Assembly: GCF_000308795.1 (NCBI RefSeq)
Contig: NZ_BAGK01000196.1
Coordinates: 1 to 51,743, forward strand
Origin: Nocardia thailandica NBRC 100428
GTDB taxonomy: Bacteria > Actinomycetota > Actinomycetes > Mycobacteriales > Mycobacteriaceae
Direction of reading: 5' to 3'
DNA: 51,743 nucleotides
This document shows, in pieces, positions 8,645-17,047 of the stretch. A program made the position numbers and the translations under genes. The notes under the pieces were generated by a model that worked only from the letters and a program-made list of their open reading frames with translations, was not told the origin of the DNA and did no database searches. Position 1 is the stretch's first letter; the number at the start of each line of letters is the position of its first letter.

Positions 8645-9030
8645 GATTTCACTCCTGCTCGAGTCGTGCTCAACCGGGGGACAGTTACCGCCGGGTAAAT
8701 AGGGACAAGTGGTTGCATGACGCTCATCGGGTGCGCGGACCGACCCGTTTCCGGGGGTCGGAGGGGTGGCGCGGCACTGATCCGCGGAGCGGAGCCGGAC
8801 GGGTGGTCCGGTCGAACGAGCGGAGCGACACCCGGCCGCGACGGTACGTCGCGAGGAGGAGGTCGCCGTGGTCCCGGCACCCGGCGGTCGGCGAGGGCAC
8901 GGAATCGGAGGCGAGTCTATCCTGCGCCCGGTACCGCGAGCCAACCAGCATCATCGTTACAGCCTAGGGGGACGCAATTACCCCGGCGTTAGGGAAAACT
9001 CGCCGGTCCGGGGGAACTTCCGGTGAACAG
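8645..9030. other. Intergenic region without a recognised gene
   Basis: 386 bp upstream of malic enzyme and downstream of the flavoprotein gene (both minus strand). It must hold the malic-enzyme promoter. A short hairpin (CCGGCG at 8983-8988 with CGCCGG at 9001-9006) lies just past the flavoprotein stop and may end its transcript. No RNA gene or convincing ORF is seen. Confidence 0.5.
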
Positions 9031-10572
9031 TCACACCGCCGGTCGATACGCGGCTGTGAGGTCGCCGCCGAGCACGCTGCCGCGCCGCACCCACACCTCG
9101 TCCAGGCCGCCGCAGTGCAGCCGGGCCCGCCAGTCGTCGGCGGCGCCGGGATGGTCGGTGCGGCGGTGCATGCCCCGGCTCTCGGCGCGTTCGAGCGCGC
9201 TGTACTTGGTCCAGCGTGCCACGGCCAGCAGCGCCGCCGCCTGGCGGGCCCGCACCTGACCGGCGCCGACGCCGCCGAGGTCGTAGCGCACCACCGGCCA
9301 CAGGGCGTCCAGCTCGGCGATGCTGTCGCGCAGGCTGCCCGCGCTGCGCCAGTAGCTGCGCCGCAGCGGCAGCGTGTGCTCCTGGACGAGCCCGATCACC
9401 GAGCGCGGGTCGATCCCGGCGTGCGCCCCGAGGCCCGCGCCGCCGACCGGGGACACCCGATCGGGCACGCCGCGCGCCGTGGCGAACCGGGCCGCGCCCG
9501 CGCCCGCCCAGACCCCGGAGGCCAGCGCCCAGCCGCCGCCCTGCGCCGACGAACCGCCGACCGCGCCGAGCACCGGTTCCCTGGCCGCGACCCCGCCCGC
9601 GCCGTAGAGCCCGGGCACCCCGGTCGCGCAGTCCGGGCCGAGCAGCTCCACGCCGCCGCTGCCGCGGACCGTGCCCTCGAACACCGCGCGCACCGGCACC
9701 CGGCCCGCCCGGTCGCAGGCGCCCTGCCGGGCCAGCCACTGCCGCATCGGGGCGGGCAGATCGCGCAGCGCGGCGGTGACCCGCCTGCCCTCGGCGATGG
9801 CCGCCAGCGCCGCCGGGCCGCGGCCCGCCAGCGGCTCGCCGGACTCGTCGTGGAGGGCGGCGGCGGGCAGCGTCAGCCCCGGCATCGGTCCCGCCGCCCG
9901 GTATCCCGGCGGCAGCGCGGGCGCGAACCCGTAGGCGTTGGAGAACTCCATGCCCGCCAGGTCCGCGCCCGCCTCGGCGGCCATCAGCAGGCCCTCCCCG
10001 GTGTCGACATCCGTGCCGGGGCTGCCGGAGAGGAACGCGCAGCCGCCGGTCGCGAGCACGACCGCGCCCGCCCGGATCGTCCACGGCCGGAAGTGCTCCC
10101 GGCGGCACACGCCCGCCGCGCCCGCGACCGTCCCGTCCCCGGCGCGCAGCAGCCGCAGCGCCGGGTGGTGATCGAGGATGTCGACGCCGAGCGCGACGGC
10201 CGACCGGCGCAGCCGCCGCAGGTAGCCCGCGCCGTCGAGCCGGATGCGTTCGGCGCGGGCGCGCGGGATCCGGTGGCCGCCGTGGGCGAGCTGGTCCACG
10301 CGGCGATGCGACTCGTCGAGCACCCGGTCGATCCACTCCGGGGCGCCGAGCCCGCCGCCGTGGGTGAGCGCGCGTTCGACGGCGGCGCCGCGCGCCGGGC
10401 CCTCGGCGATGTGCCAGAGGGTGGTGGCGCCGAACGCGGTGGGACCGCTGCTCCCACATCGGTTCTTGTCCACGACGATCACCCGCGCGCCCGCGGTGGC
10501 GGCCGCGAGCGCGGCCCAGAGCCCGGCGGGTCCGCCGCCGAGAATCAGAACATCGGTCTCGATGTCGCTCAC
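9031..10572 (-). CDS. FAD-dependent oxidoreductase (fumarate reductase / L-aspartate oxidase-like flavoprotein)
   Basis: 513 residues from the GTG at 10572; a TTG at 10644 would extend it by 24 residues. The dinucleotide-binding motif DVLILGGGPAGLWAALAAA is at residues 7-25, with the acidic end VIVVDK after it. The C-terminal helical region carries SRGMHRRTDHPG, typical of succinate dehydrogenase/NadB-like flavoproteins. It also has the EFSNAYGFAP segment seen in AprA-like members. No iron-sulfur partner gene is adjacent, so the electron acceptor is unclear. It is probably co-transcribed after the 88-aa membrane protein gene, 103 bp downstream of it. Confidence 0.75.
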   Translation of the reverse strand: MSDIETDVLILGGGPAGLWAALAAATAGARVIVVDKNRCGSSGPTAFGATTLWHIAEGPARGAAVERALTHGGGLGAPEWIDRVLDESHRRVDQLAHGGHRIPRARAERIRLDGAGYLRRLRRSAVALGVDILDHHPALRLLRAGDGTVAGAAGVCRREHFRPWTIRAGAVVLATGGCAFLSGSPGTDVDTGEGLLMAAEAGADLAGMEFSNAYGFAPALPPGYRAAGPMPGLTLPAAALHDESGEPLAGRGPAALAAIAEGRRVTAALRDLPAPMRQWLARQGACDRAGRVPVRAVFEGTVRGSGGVELLGPDCATGVPGLYGAGGVAAREPVLGAVGGSSAQGGGWALASGVWAGAGAARFATARGVPDRVSPVGGAGLGAHAGIDPRSVIGLVQEHTLPLRRSYWRSAGSLRDSIAELDALWPVVRYDLGGVGAGQVRARQAAALLAVARWTKYSALERAESRGMHRRTDHPGAADDWRARLHCGGLDEVWVRRGSVLGGDLTAAYRPAV

Positions 10573-10675
10573 AAGGTGAAATGTTCGGGGACAGTTCACC
10601 GGCCCGCAACCATTCAGCCGCGCGGGAATTCCAATTGCAACCAATCGTGACCCGGCGGCCGCGCGGGGTCGCTCC

Positions 10676-10942
10676 TCAGTTCCACCATTGCGTCCACAAC
10701 AGCACGCCCGCGCCCGCGAAGACCACCAGCGCGGCGGGCACCGTCGCCGCCCCGCGCCGCCGGTCCGCCCAGACCTGGGCGACCACCGCGACCAGCGTGA
10801 TGCCGAGATGCCAGGCCAGCGATTCCGCGCCGGGGCCCGGGAACTCGTTGCGCGCGCCGACGACCGCGACGGTCACCACCACCGCCGTCAGCACGATCAG
10901 CCCGCCCGCGACCAGGCCGGACAGCCCACGCAGCAGCGTCAC
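10676..10942 (-). CDS. Small membrane protein, three predicted helices
   Basis: 88 residues. Three hydrophobic segments are visible at about 10-30, 44-60 and 69-86, and the protein ends WTQWWN. The GTG start overlaps the PHP gene's stop codon (GTGA), which implies translational coupling. No family is recognised. Confidence 0.7.
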   Translation of the reverse strand: MTLLRGLSGLVAGGLIVLTAVVVTVAVVGARNEFPGPGAESLAWHLGITLVAVVAQVWADRRRGAATVPAALVVFAGAGVLLWTQWWN

Positions 10943-11793
10943 GGAGTGATCACCGCGACGCCACCCGCCTTCGCGATGAGCGCCTCGTACTGGTCCGGTT
11001 CGGTGGTGTGGGCGCCGAGCGCGATCGGCTTGTTGGTGCCGTGGTAGTCCGAGGAGCCCGTGCGGATCAGGCCGAGCTCGCCGGCGAGGTCGCGCAGCAG
11101 GTCGCGATCGGCGGGACCGTGGTCGGGGTGGTCGACCTCGAGGCCGCCGAGGCCGAGTCCGGCCAGTTCCCGGATCTCGGAGAGCGCGAGCAGCCTGCCG
11201 CGCTTGCGTGCCCGCGCGTGGGCGATCACGGTGACCCCGCCCGCGGCGGCCACCATCGGCACCGCCCGGGTCAGCGGGGTGTCGGCCTTCTCCACGTAGT
11301 ACGGCCCGTGTGGGGCGAGCAGGTGCTCGAACGCCGCCCCGACGCTGTCCACCACCCCCGCCGCGACCAGGGCGCGGGCCAGGTGCGGGCGGCCCGCGGA
11401 CGGCCCGACCGAGGCCAGCACCGCGTCGGGGTCGATCGGCAGCCCGTCGGCGGCCATGCGCTCGGCCATGGCCCGCACCCGCTGCGAGCGCTCGGCGCGC
11501 AGCCGCTCGCGCTCGGTGGCGAAGCCGGGGTCGGCCGGGTCGAACAGGTAGGCGAGCAGGTGCACCGACACCGGGTCGCCGTCCTCGCCGAGCCCGGTGC
11601 ACGACATCTCCATGCCGCGCACCAGGGTCAGCCCGGCCGGGCGGGCCGCCTCGGCCTCGGCCCAGCCCGAGGTCGTGTCGTGATCGGTGATCGCGACGAC
11701 GTCGAGCCCCGCGGCCGCCGCGGCGGTCACCAGCTCGGCGGGGCTGTCCGTGCCGTCCGACGCGGTGGAGTGGGTGTGGAGATCGATGCGCAC
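10939..11793 (-). CDS. PHP-domain phosphoesterase (3',5'-nucleoside bisphosphate phosphatase / TrpH-like)
   Basis: 284 residues. Metal-binding PHP motifs are plain: DLHTHSTASDG at residues 4-14, ITDHD at 35-39, RGMEMSC in the third motif, and a late SDYHGTN. Close families hydrolyse small phosphorylated nucleotides or trim RNA 5' ends; the exact substrate here is inferred only from family. The GTG start at 11793 has a possible -10 six bases upstream (leaderless). It begins a minus-strand run continuing into the 88-aa membrane protein and perhaps the flavoprotein. Confidence 0.85.
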   Translation of the reverse strand: MRIDLHTHSTASDGTDSPAELVTAAAAAGLDVVAITDHDTTSGWAEAEAARPAGLTLVRGMEMSCTGLGEDGDPVSVHLLAYLFDPADPGFATERERLRAERSQRVRAMAERMAADGLPIDPDAVLASVGPSAGRPHLARALVAAGVVDSVGAAFEHLLAPHGPYYVEKADTPLTRAVPMVAAAGGVTVIAHARARKRGRLLALSEIRELAGLGLGGLEVDHPDHGPADRDLLRDLAGELGLIRTGSSDYHGTNKPIALGAHTTEPDQYEALIAKAGGVAVITP

Positions 11794-11799
11794 CCCTCA

Positions 11800-11805
11800 G
11801 TCATA
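11800..11805 (-). promoter_or_regulatory. Possible -10 of a leaderless PHP-gene transcript
   Basis: TATGAC on the minus strand, six bases before the GTG at 11793. The last base deviates from TANNNT, so this is the weakest of the leaderless calls. Confidence 0.35.
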
Positions 11806-11850
11806 CCGTGCGCCGTGTCCGCCCGCGCCGTTCCGGGTCCGGTTCGGCCG

Positions 11851-11856
11851 TAGCAT
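11851..11856 (+). promoter_or_regulatory. -10 box, leaderless corA
   Basis: TAGCAT followed by six bases and the GTG at 11863; no Shine-Dalgarno sequence is present. Confidence 0.6.
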
Positions 11857-11862
11857 CGAGCC

Positions 11863-12939
11863 GTGCCCTCGCTACCGCCGCTGCCGTCGTTCCGTGGTCA
11901 GGGACGGCCCGGCCCCGTTCCGCGGCCCAAGGTGCCGGTGCCGACCGCGCGCGCGATCGTCGACTGCGGCGTCTACGTCGACGGCGCCCGCCTGCCGGGG
12001 CACTTCACCCCCGCGAAGGCGCGGGCGCAGGCCGCCGATCGGGGCGGGTTCGTCTGGATCGGGCTGCACCAGCCCGACGACGCCCAGATGACCGAGATCG
12101 CCGAGATCTTCGGGCTGCACCCCCTCGCGGTCGAGGACGTGGTGCACGGCAAGCAGCGCCCCAAGCTCGAGCGCTACGACAACACCCTGTTCCTCGTCAT
12201 GCGCACCGTGCAGTACCTCGAGCACGACCTCGACTCGACCAGCGAGATCGTCGAGACCGGGAACATCATGGTGTTCACCGGCCACGATTTCGCCATCACG
12301 GTGCGCCACGGCGAGCACACCGGGCTCGCCGGCGTCCGCCACGAACTCGAACACCACCCCGGCCGCCTGCGGCTCGGCCCGTTCTCGGTCCTGCACGCCG
12401 TGGCCGACCACGTCGTCGACTCCTACATCGAGGTCGCGGGCGAGGTCGAGGAGGACATCGACGAGATGGAGGAGGCGGTCTTCACCCCGAACATGAAGAT
12501 CGCGATCGAGTCGATCTACCAGCTCAAGCGCGAGGTGGTCGAGCTGCGCCGCGGGGTCGTCCCGCTCGGTGTGCCGCTGCAGCAGCTCACCACCAACGAG
12601 AACCTGCCGGTGCCCAAGGAGATCCGGCGCTACCTGCGCGACGTGACCGACCACCACACCGAGGTGTCGGAGACCATCAGCGAGTTCGACGAGCGGCTCA
12701 GCAACCTGGTCAACGCGGCCCTGGCGAAGATCAGCGTCCAGCAGAACACCGACATGCGCAAGATCTCCGCCTACGCCGCGATGGCCGCGGTGCCGACCAT
12801 GATCGCGGGCATCTACGGCATGAACTTCGAGCACATGCCCGAATTGCGCTGGGGCTGGGGCTATCCCGGGGTGGTCGCGCTGATGGTCATGCTGTGCGTC
12901 GCGCTGCTGATCACCTTCCGCCGCAACAAGTGGCTCTAG
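11863..12939 (+). CDS. corA: CorA-type magnesium/cobalt channel
   Basis: 358-residue CorA homologue that admits Mg2+ (and Co2+/Ni2+) across the cytoplasmic membrane as a pentamer. The GMN signature is at residues 319-321 (YGMNFEHMPE), between two C-terminal transmembrane helices; the protein ends in the basic RRNKWL. The long N-terminal soluble domain contains the expected helical stalk. It corresponds in position and sequence type to Rv1239c. It starts at a GTG with a -10 box six bases upstream. The stop is one base from the stop of the convergent SUFU-domain gene. Confidence 0.93.
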   Translation: MPSLPPLPSFRGQGRPGPVPRPKVPVPTARAIVDCGVYVDGARLPGHFTPAKARAQAADRGGFVWIGLHQPDDAQMTEIAEIFGLHPLAVEDVVHGKQRPKLERYDNTLFLVMRTVQYLEHDLDSTSEIVETGNIMVFTGHDFAITVRHGEHTGLAGVRHELEHHPGRLRLGPFSVLHAVADHVVDSYIEVAGEVEEDIDEMEEAVFTPNMKIAIESIYQLKREVVELRRGVVPLGVPLQQLTTNENLPVPKEIRRYLRDVTDHHTEVSETISEFDERLSNLVNAALAKISVQQNTDMRKISAYAAMAAVPTMIAGIYGMNFEHMPELRWGWGYPGVVALMVMLCVALLITFRRNKWL

Positions 12940-12940
12940 G

Positions 12941-13522
12941 TCAGAGGTTCACCGCGCGCCGCCGCGGGTCGCGGACATCGATGCCCGCCTCGGCCCACGC
13001 CTCGCGCAGGGCGTCCGCGCCCCGCACCCGCACCCAGGCCGCCTCGGTCGCGGTGACCGGGGTGACGCTGAGGTAGCGCACCGGCTCGGCCGGGTCGGGC
13101 AGGGGCACCTCGGGCAGCTCGCTCTCGCCGAGCAGCACCGCGGTGAACGGCGCGTCGCGCCACAGCGGTTCGCCGAGATCGAGCAGGGCGTCCGCCTGCA
13201 GGACGACGCCCTCCACCGACGGCGTGGCCACCAGCACGCCGAGCGAACGGACCAGCCCGGCCTGCGCGCCCGCGCCGGACAGCAGCGAGAGCACCAGCTC
13301 CGCGCGCGGGCCGCGGACCGGGTCGGCGAGCAGGTCGGCCGGGTCGCCCATGGGATGCCGCGAGCCGCCCAGCGTCGCGTAGTGCACGGCGTCGGCGCCG
13401 GGGATGCGCAGGATCTCGATGGGCTCGAGGCCGAGGAAGGTCACCGAGGCCGAGTCCGCCCGGTCGCGGGCGACGCCGTAATGCTCCAGAACCGCCGCGC
13501 GGACGGTGTTCACCACGTCCAC
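12941..13522 (-). CDS. Suppressor-of-fused (SUFU) domain protein
   Basis: 193 residues with the bacterial SUFU pattern: LEHYGVARDRADSASV near the N-terminus, then PIEILRIPGADAVHYATLGGS and HPMG, and a C-terminal YLSVTPVTATEAAWVRVRGAD. Bacterial SUFU proteins are poorly characterised; some behave as immunity proteins in toxin systems. It is the third gene of a tight minus-strand run, with its GTG start three bases after the stop of the upstream YflT-like gene, so co-translation is likely. Function here is unknown. Confidence 0.75.
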   Translation of the reverse strand: MDVVNTVRAAVLEHYGVARDRADSASVTFLGLEPIEILRIPGADAVHYATLGGSRHPMGDPADLLADPVRGPRAELVLSLLSGAGAQAGLVRSLGVLVATPSVEGVVLQADALLDLGEPLWRDAPFTAVLLGESELPEVPLPDPAEPVRYLSVTPVTATEAAWVRVRGADALREAWAEAGIDVRDPRRRAVNL

Positions 13523-13525
13523 GGG

Positions 13526-14023
13526 TCACAGGGCCAATCGGGCGAGCATGTCGCGGGCCTGTTCGGCCTCCCGCGGGTCGCAGAGCACGTCGTAGCGGCC
13601 CGCCACCAGCTGCATGGTGGAGGCGAAGTCGCGCTGGCCCTTGGTCGCGGCGTAGGGGATCGAGGTCGAGATGACACCGAAGACGATGCCGCCGACCAGG
13701 CCGACCGCCAGGGTGCCCAGCGCCGTGCCCGTGGTGAACAGGCTCAGCAGCAGGCCGAGGAACAGCCCTAGCCAGGCGCCCGACACCACGCCGCCGCCGA
13801 TGACCTTGCCCCAGGTGAGGCGGTACAGCACCCGCTCCACCTGCATGAGGTCGACGCCGACGATGGTGACGTTCTGCACCGGGAACTGGTTGTCGGCCAG
13901 GTAGTCGACCGCGCGCTGCGCCTCGGCGTAGGTCGGGTAGGAGCCGACCGGCCAGCCCGACGGCGGCGTCGGCAGCGGCTGCCTGCCACGGTTCGAGGCG
14001 GAATACCCCATGGGGTTCGTCAT
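13526..14023 (-). CDS. YflT-like general stress protein, membrane-associated
   Basis: 165 residues. The N-terminal half has the YflT pattern (PVGSYPTYAEAQRAVDYLADNQFPVQ..VTIVGVDL). Two glycine-rich hydrophobic segments follow (GKVIGGGVVSGAWLGLFLGLLLSLF and ALGTLAVGLVGGIVFGV), then a soluble tail. It resembles Rv1234 in the syntenic M. tuberculosis region. It lies 13 bp after the CitE-like gene and 3 bp before the SUFU gene. An ATAGGAC sequence precedes the ATG. Confidence 0.75.
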   Translation of the reverse strand: MTNPMGYSASNRGRQPLPTPPSGWPVGSYPTYAEAQRAVDYLADNQFPVQNVTIVGVDLMQVERVLYRLTWGKVIGGGVVSGAWLGLFLGLLLSLFTTGTALGTLAVGLVGGIVFGVISTSIPYAATKGQRDFASTMQLVAGRYDVLCDPREAEQARDMLARLAL

Positions 14024-14036
14024 ATGTCCTATTCTG

Positions 14037-14966
14037 CTACGAACGGGTCATTCCCGCGGCACGCCCCTTCTCCGCGATCACCCGCGCCATCTTGGCCGCG
14101 GCCTCGTCGATCATCTCCTCGCCCAGCACGATCGCCCCGCGCGCGCCGCCCGCCGCCGAGGTGTGGAAGGCGTAGGCCTCGAGGATCTCCTCGGCGCGGT
14201 CGTAGTCGGCCTGACGCGGGCTGAAGATCTCGTTGCACGCCTCGATCTGTCCCGGATGCAGCACCCACTTGCCGTCGTAGCCGAGCGCGGCGGTGCGCCC
14301 GGCGGCGCGGCGGAACCCCTCGATGTCGTGGATCTGCACGTAGGGGCCGTCGATGGCCTGCAGACCGTGCGCGCGGGCGGTGAGCAGGATGGTCATCAGG
14401 ATCTGGTGGTAGGCGTCGCCGTCGTAGCCCGGCGGCTGCTCGCCGACGACCAGGGTGCGCATGTTGAGGCTGGCCATGAAGTCGCCGGGGCCGAAGACCA
14501 GCGCTCGCACGCGCGGGCTCGCGGTGGCGATGGCGTCGATGTTGCGCAAGCCGAGCGCGTCCTCGATCTGCGGCTCGATGCCGATGCGCCCGACCTCGAG
14601 GCCCGCCGTCCGCTCCAGCTGGGTCAGCAGCAGGTCGAGGGCGCGGACCTGGCCCGCGTCGGTGACCTTGGGCAGCAGGATGCCGTCCAGCGCCGCGCCC
14701 GCGCCCTCCACGACGGTGATCACGTCGGCGTAGGTCCACGGCGTGCTCCAGTCGTTGACCCGCACGACCCGCAGCTGCCTGCCCCAGCCCGGCTCGTGCA
14801 GCGCGGCGACGACGGTGGCGCGCGCGGCGGCCTTGGCGGCAGGCGCGACCGCGTCCTCCAGGTCGAGGAACACCTCGTCGACCGGCAGTCCCTTGGCCTT
14901 GGCGATCATCTTCGGATTGCTGCCGGGCACGGCGAGAACCGAGCGGCGGGACTGCGCGGACGTCAT
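14037..14966 (-). CDS. CitE-like CoA ester lyase (HpcH/HpaI aldolase family)
   Basis: 309 residues. TIM-barrel lyase motifs: SVLAVPGSNPKMIAKA at the N-terminus, VFLDLEDAVAP with the acidic metal-binding site, VRVND, and GPGDFMASL. Such enzymes cleave or form beta-hydroxyacyl-CoA esters such as citramalyl-CoA or malyl-CoA; the substrate is not deducible. GAGGAG five bases before the ATG supports the start at 14966. It is the first gene of a run with the YflT-like and SUFU genes, whose link to it is unclear, and is divergent from the MgtE-N/CBS gene. Confidence 0.85.
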   Translation of the reverse strand: MTSAQSRRSVLAVPGSNPKMIAKAKGLPVDEVFLDLEDAVAPAAKAAARATVVAALHEPGWGRQLRVVRVNDWSTPWTYADVITVVEGAGAALDGILLPKVTDAGQVRALDLLLTQLERTAGLEVGRIGIEPQIEDALGLRNIDAIATASPRVRALVFGPGDFMASLNMRTLVVGEQPPGYDGDAYHQILMTILLTARAHGLQAIDGPYVQIHDIEGFRRAAGRTAALGYDGKWVLHPGQIEACNEIFSPRQADYDRAEEILEAYAFHTSAAGGARGAIVLGEEMIDEAAAKMARVIAEKGRAAGMTRS

Positions 14967-15032
14967 GGGCACTCCTCTGTGATGTTCACCGGCGGCGGCC
15001 GCGCCGAGGCCGGGCCGACGCGCCGCACCCTC

Positions 15033-15038
15033 TAGCCT
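15033..15038 (+). promoter_or_regulatory. -10 box, leaderless MgtE-N/CBS gene
   Basis: TAGCCT, seven bases before the ATG at 15046; no ribosome binding site is present. Confidence 0.6.
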
Positions 15039-15045
15039 GACAGGC

Positions 15046-16341
15046 ATGGCAGCTACCAGGGTGTACGTGGCCAGGCTGGCCGGCCTGGCGGTGCTCGGCC
15101 CGGACGGGGAGTCTATCGGCCGGGTCCGGGACGCGGTCGTGGCGATCCGGTACGACCACGCGCAGCCACGGGTACACGGCCTGGTGGTCGAATTGCCCAC
15201 CCGGCGGCGCATCTTCGTGCCGATGCTGCGGATCACCGCGATCGAACCGGGCATGGTCACGCTGAACACGGGCACGGTCAGCCTGCGGCGTTTCGCGCAG
15301 CGGCCGGGCGAGCTGCTCGCCCTGGCGCAGATCGTCGACTCCCAGGTCCGGGTGACCGATCCGGACCTGCCCGACCTGGTCGACGTCGACGTGCACGTGG
15401 TGGACCTGGGGATCGAGCAGACCCGGACGAGGGACTGGGTGGTCGGGCGGGTCGCGGTGCGCGGGCACCGGCGCCTCGGCAGGCGGCGCACCGTGCACGT
15501 GGTCGACTGGTCGCAGGTCACCGGGCTCACCCCCTACGAGGTCGGCAGGCCCGGCCAGGACGTGACGTCGCTGCTGTCGCAGTTCGAGGGCCTCCGCCCG
15601 GCCGACGTGGCCCACCGGCTGCGCGAACTGCCGGAGAAGCGGCGCATCGAGGTCGCCGTCGCCCTGGACGACGAGCGCCTCGCCGACGTCGTCCAGGAGC
15701 TGCCCGACGACGACCAGATCGACCTGCTCGGCCACCTCGAGGTGCGCCGCGCCGCGGACGTCCTCGAGGCCATGGATCCCGACGACGCCGCCGACCTGCT
15801 CGGCGAGCTGCCCGAGAGCGAGGCCGAGTCGCTGCTCGCGCTGATGGACCCGGAGGAGTCCGAGCCGGTGCGCCGCCTGCTGGCGCACTCCCCCGACACC
15901 GCGGGCGGCCTGATGACCCCCGAGCCGGTCATCCTGAGCCCGGCGACCACGGTCGCCGAGGCGCTGGCCCGGGTCCGCAACCCCGACCTGACGCCCGCGC
16001 TGGCCTCGATGGTGTTCGTCGTCCGCCCGCCGACGGCCACCCCGACCGGCCGATACCTGGGCTGCGTGCACACCCAGCAGCTGCTGCGTGAGCCGCCCGC
16101 GCACCTGGTCGGCGGGCTCGTCGACACCGATCTGTCGGCGCTGTCGCCCGGGCAGCCGCTCTCGGCGGTCACCCGGTACTTCGCCACCTACAACCTGGTC
16201 TGCGGGCCGGTGGTCGACGCCGAGAACCACCTGCTCGGCGCGGTGACCGTCGACGACGTCCTCGACCATCTGCTACCCGAGGACTGGCGCGAAGAGGACG
16301 ACCCGCCGCCGGTCGGCGTCGCCGGAGAGGGACATCGATGA
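15046..16341 (+). CDS. Soluble MgtE N-domain / CBS-domain protein
   Basis: 431 residues with no transmembrane helices. An N-terminal PRC-barrel-like part (AVLGPDGESIGRVRDAVV) is followed by an MgtE intracellular N-domain made of repeated helical units (RLRELPEKRRIEVAVALDD, VVQELPDDDQIDLL, LEAMDPDDAADLLGELP), then a CBS pair beginning at AGGLMTPEPV. It is the counterpart of Rv1232c. It carries the Mg2+-sensing cytoplasmic part of MgtE channels without the channel, so it is probably a regulator or partner, perhaps of the DUF1003 protein whose start codon overlaps its stop (ATGA). Confidence 0.85.
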   Translation: MAATRVYVARLAGLAVLGPDGESIGRVRDAVVAIRYDHAQPRVHGLVVELPTRRRIFVPMLRITAIEPGMVTLNTGTVSLRRFAQRPGELLALAQIVDSQVRVTDPDLPDLVDVDVHVVDLGIEQTRTRDWVVGRVAVRGHRRLGRRRTVHVVDWSQVTGLTPYEVGRPGQDVTSLLSQFEGLRPADVAHRLRELPEKRRIEVAVALDDERLADVVQELPDDDQIDLLGHLEVRRAADVLEAMDPDDAADLLGELPESEAESLLALMDPEESEPVRRLLAHSPDTAGGLMTPEPVILSPATTVAEALARVRNPDLTPALASMVFVVRPPTATPTGRYLGCVHTQQLLREPPAHLVGGLVDTDLSALSPGQPLSAVTRYFATYNLVCGPVVDAENHLLGAVTVDDVLDHLLPEDWREEDDPPPVGVAGEGHR

Positions 16342-16928
16342 CCGACAAGAGCTCCGCCCGGCTCCGGCTGGAGACCCCGGTCGGCAGCCGGTTCCGCCTC
16401 GACTTCGACGGCGAGGCGTTCGCCAGGGCCAGCGAGCAGGTCGCGCGGTTCCTCGGCACCGGGCGGTACCTGGCGATCCAGACGGTGATCGTGATCGTCT
16501 GGATCGTGCTGAACGTGTTCGTGGTGGCCCTGCAGTGGGACCCGTACCCGTTCATCCTGCTCAACCTGGCCTTCTCCACCCAGGCGGCCTACGCGGCGCC
16601 GCTGATCCTGCTGGCCCAGAACCGGCAGGACAACCGCGACAAGGTCTCCCTCGAGGAGGACCGGATGCGGGCGGCCCAGACAAAGGCCGACACGGAGTTC
16701 CTCGCGCGCGAGCTGGCGTCCCTGCGGCTGGCCGTCGGCGACGTCGCCACCCGCGACTACCTGCGGCGGGAGCTCGACGACATCCGCGACGCGCTGGACC
16801 GGATCGCGGTCGCCACCGAGGCGGGCGACGCGCCGGGCGCGGGCAAGAAGCGAAAAGCCAACCGCAAGAAAACCTCCGGTCAAACAGCACCCGAGGTCCA
16901 GGTTTCGCCGAGCGTTCCCGATGAATGA
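16338..16928 (+). CDS. DUF1003 membrane protein
   Basis: 196 residues. Two transmembrane helices (LAIQTVIVIVWIVLNVFVVAL and ILLNLAFSTQAAYAAPLILLA) enclose a short loop containing W-D-P-Y-P-F, the DUF1003 hallmark. A charged helical stretch and a Lys-rich C-terminus follow. Resembles Rv1231c. Its ATG overlaps the stop of the MgtE-N/CBS gene by four bases, so the two proteins are made together and probably act together in divalent cation handling (inference). Confidence 0.85.
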   Translation: MTDKSSARLRLETPVGSRFRLDFDGEAFARASEQVARFLGTGRYLAIQTVIVIVWIVLNVFVVALQWDPYPFILLNLAFSTQAAYAAPLILLAQNRQDNRDKVSLEEDRMRAAQTKADTEFLARELASLRLAVGDVATRDYLRRELDDIRDALDRIAVATEAGDAPGAGKKRKANRKKTSGQTAPEVQVSPSVPDE

Positions 16929-16949
16929 CCGGAAATGCTCAACAAGATT

Positions 16950-16965
16950 GTGACCGGTAGGTAAC
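16950..16965 (+). promoter_or_regulatory. OmpR-type direct repeat GTGAC-N6-GTAAC
   Basis: Two GTnAC half-sites exactly 11 bp apart, upstream of the first SLT gene. This is the form bound by MtrA/AfsQ1-like response regulators in other actinobacteria. MtrA controls cell-wall hydrolases in mycobacteria, which suits the target. Confidence 0.5.
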
Positions 16966-17047
16966 CTGGACCACATTGTGTACGGCGGAGGCGCACGGGG
17001 GACCTGCACGGCGCCCTTCGCGACGACGTGAGGGTTGGTGTAGCTAC

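Noticed and set aside
16929..17047. c-di-AMP (ydaO-type) riboswitch before the SLT gene
   Set aside because: Such riboswitches often precede wall hydrolases, but the conserved core bases are missing and the region is too short.
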